Origin: Alphaproteobacteria bacterium HT1-32 | GTDB lineage: Bacteria > Pseudomonadota > Alphaproteobacteria > Rhodospirillales > HT1-32 | Direction of reading: 5' to 3' | Length of the DNA: 64,000 nucleotides | NCBI GenBank assembly: GCA_009649675.1 | Contig: WJPL01000001.1 | Span: 2,190,469 to 2,254,468 of the forward strand | Position numbers and translations under genes: made by a program | Notes under the pieces: generated by a model | Databases searched by the model: none | What the model was told of the DNA's origin: nothing | The model's input: the letters and a program-made list of their open reading frames with translations, nothing else | Shown here: piece after piece, positions 62,411 to 64,000 of the stretch | How the letters are laid out: each line of letters begins with the position of its first letter | Numbering within the stretch: position 1 is the first letter of the stretch

Positions 62411-63592
62411 TCAGCTCTTGCAGAGAGTGGCGTATGAATCCTGATGATTTTCCAGAGCAATACCGGAAATCTTCGTTGTCCAGACACCATCGGCATCGGC
62501 CACGACATCACGGACGTAGAAGTTCTGGATCGGGAAGTGGTTCTTGCCGAAGTTGAACTTGCCACGAACTGACGGGAAGTCAGCCATTTCCATCCGGGCA
62601 CGCATGCCGTCCATGTTTTTCAGGTCGCCTTTCACAGCTTCCACCGCGTCCTTGATCATGAAGATCGTGTCATAGGACTGCGCGGCATAGAAGGAGGGGT
62701 ACTTGCCGTACTTCTTCTTGAAGCCATCGACGAACTTCTTGTTCTGAGCATTGTCCAGATCCGGTGACCAGAACTGGGTCATCTGCGAGCCGAGAACACC
62801 GTCCATATTGGCAGCCTGCAGTTTCGGCAGGGCCAGGGCATCGACGGTAAAGGTGGAGTAAAGCGGGATGCTGTCTTTCAGACCGGCCTGCTGATACTGG
62901 CGGATGAAAGCCGGACCGGCAGCGCCCGGATAGAAGATGAAGATGCCTTCTGCACCGGAAGCCTTGGCTTTCGCCAGTTCTGCAGAGAAGTCGAGCTGTG
63001 CGTCCTTACCCCATTTCGTGAGGTCCTTGCCGACAATCTCGCCCTTGAAGGTACGTTCCACGCCTGCCGTCATGTCTTTACCGGCTGCATAGTTCGGGGC
63101 CATCAGGTAGAGCTTCTTGACGCCCTTCTTGTTCAGCACTTCACCCATGGCCATCGGGGTCTGGTCATTCTGCCAGGAGGTCGAGAAGAAGTTCTTGTGG
63201 CAGAGCTTGCCAGCCATCTGGGACGGCCCGGCGTTCGAGCTGATCAGGAACTTGCCCGCGTCGAGGGCTGACTTCTGGGATGCCAGAAGGACATGCGACC
63301 AGATGAACCCGGCGACGAAATCAACATCGTCCTGTTTCACCAGCTTGTCGGTCTTCTGCTTGCCGACGTCCGGCTTGAAACCGTCATCTTCAAGAATCAG
63401 TTCAACCGGAAGCCCGGCCATCTTGCCGCCGATATCTTCCAGCGCGAGGTTTACGGCATCAACCATGTCCTGACCGATAACGCCGGCCGGGGTTGTCATT
63501 GTCGTTACAAATCCGATTTTGACCTTGTCGGCTGCAAATGCGGTGGTCGCGACCATCGACGCAGCAGCAGCCATCATGAGAAGCTTTTTCAT
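62411..63592 (-). CDS. Periplasmic substrate-binding protein of the Liv-type ABC importer
   Basis: Peripla_BP_6-type binding protein of 393 aa with a signal peptide (LLMMAAAASMVATTAFA, cleavage near FA-AD). The core contains IGFVTTMTTPAGVIGQDMVDAV, FISSNAGPSQMAGK-like ligand loop and FYAAQSYDTIFMI. Members bind branched-chain amino acids, amides, or aromatic acids; this subgroup is often beside aromatic catabolic genes, so the ligand need not be leucine. First gene of the seven-gene operon. The 266-base upstream interval must hold its promoter, but I see no clear motif. Confidence 0.88.
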   Translation of the reverse strand: MKKLLMMAAAASMVATTAFAADKVKIGFVTTMTTPAGVIGQDMVDAVNLALEDIGGKMAGLPVELILEDDGFKPDVGKQKTDKLVKQDDVDFVAGFIWSHVLLASQKSALDAGKFLISSNAGPSQMAGKLCHKNFFSTSWQNDQTPMAMGEVLNKKGVKKLYLMAPNYAAGKDMTAGVERTFKGEIVGKDLTKWGKDAQLDFSAELAKAKASGAEGIFIFYPGAAGPAFIRQYQQAGLKDSIPLYSTFTVDALALPKLQAANMDGVLGSQMTQFWSPDLDNAQNKKFVDGFKKKYGKYPSFYAAQSYDTIFMIKDAVEAVKGDLKNMDGMRARMEMADFPSVRGKFNFGKNHFPIQNFYVRDVVADADGVWTTKISGIALENHQDSYATLCKS

Positions 63593-63858
63593 AAGTGGGA
63601 CTCCCTGTTTTCGCCCTGTCTGATGCGCCGCCAGCCTGCTTTTCTCGTTGCTTTTTTTTCAGCTATGCGCGGCGCTCTCTGGAAAGCCTACTCGCTTGCC
63701 CGCTCTATGCAAGCCTTAGCCAGTCAGCCTTAGAGAGATATTTTAAGCATGAAATACTTTTGGGTGCAATGGCTTTGCAAAAAAGAACAAAACAAGAACT
63801 TTTTTCGTTGCGACAATATCGCGATGCGCATAGTCTCGGCCTCTCGACAGGAGCAGGC

Positions 63859-64000
63859 ATGATAGACCGGACAACATTTGGCGATGCCATCGTCACAGCG
63901 CGCAAGCGCAACGGCTTCAGTCAGCGTGAGCTGGCAAGCCAGGTGCTGCTTGAGGATGGCCGGGCGATCTCACCGCAATATCTGAATGATATCGAGCATG
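63859..64000 (+). CDS. XRE-family regulator, N-terminal fragment (3' cut by window edge)
   Basis: The visible 47 residues open MIDRTTFGDAIVTARKRNGF and continue with SQRELASQVLLEDGRAISPQYLNDIEH, a helix-turn-helix of the XRE/Cro type with an insertion before the recognition helix. An AGGAGCAGG ribosome site precedes the ATG. It is divergent from the Liv-type operon and may control it, but the C-terminal domain is outside the window, so neither ligand nor target can be inferred. Confidence 0.75.
   Translation, partial: MIDRTTFGDAIVTARKRNGFSQRELASQVLLEDGRAISPQYLNDIEH

Overview
The window reads as ordinary chromosome of an alphaproteobacterium, probably of the Rhodospirillales or a related marine group. 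Pointers are the moderately high GC content, the mreBCD-mrdA-rodA and rpmH-rnpA-yidD-yidC-engB-argB gene orders, aroK-aroB-corC beside a divergent xerD, polyhydroxybutyrate genes with a PhaR regulator, a DUF2889 protein, an IalB-family protein and a class 3 (Rhizobium etli type) asparaginase. I see no prophage, insertion sequence, integron or CRISPR array. The only integrase-like gene is the core recombinase xerD. One tRNA gene (Lys, CTT) is present.

Layout. 1-5 kb: end of a class II fructose-bisphosphate aldolase, a small cluster of REP-like palindromes, an ltnD-otnI pair for C4 sugar acids, a succinate-semialdehyde dehydrogenase and the tRNA. 5-11 kb: the rod-shape cell-wall operon on the minus strand. 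11-15 kb: leuA, then a divergent asd operon preceded by a short leader ORF, an antiterminator segment and an intrinsic terminator. 15-20 kb: FAH hydrolase with a divergent GntR regulator, DUF2889, a CBS protein and a CorC-like protein. 19-27 kb: aroKB, a tiny membrane protein overlapping a secreted protein gene, xerD, phaR, a phasin-like gene and phaAB, with TGC-rich palindromes that could be PhaR sites. 27-34 kb: TSUP transporter, metallo-beta-lactamase-fold hydrolase, nickel/cobalt transporter, argB and the rpmH-to-engB operon. 34-41 kb: TVP38 membrane protein, disulfide reductase, orphan histidine kinase, an RlmI-like methyltransferase with altered catalytic motifs, ggt and an FNR-type regulator. 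41-48 kb: two paralogous soluble PAS-PAS chemoreceptors bracketing a D-threonine aldolase-like enzyme, a cupin and a fusion protein that joins an XRE DNA-binding domain to a histidine kinase. 48-57 kb: comM, small enzymes, asparaginase, an exporter, TetR plus phasin and an isochorismate-synthase-like gene. 57-64 kb: a compact seven-gene minus-strand operon for a branched-chain-type ABC importer with an alpha/beta hydrolase and a DUF4863 protein, then the start of an XRE-family regulator at the window edge.

The most interesting items are the candidate attenuator in front of asd, whose leader peptide ends in Thr-Thr-Ile-Lys-Met-Thr (the end products of the pathway that Asd feeds); the HTH-XRE/histidine-kinase fusion with an inverted repeat at its own start; and the ABC-importer operon carrying two putative catabolic genes. 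Gene families are assigned from recognised motifs in the translations. No database search was run.
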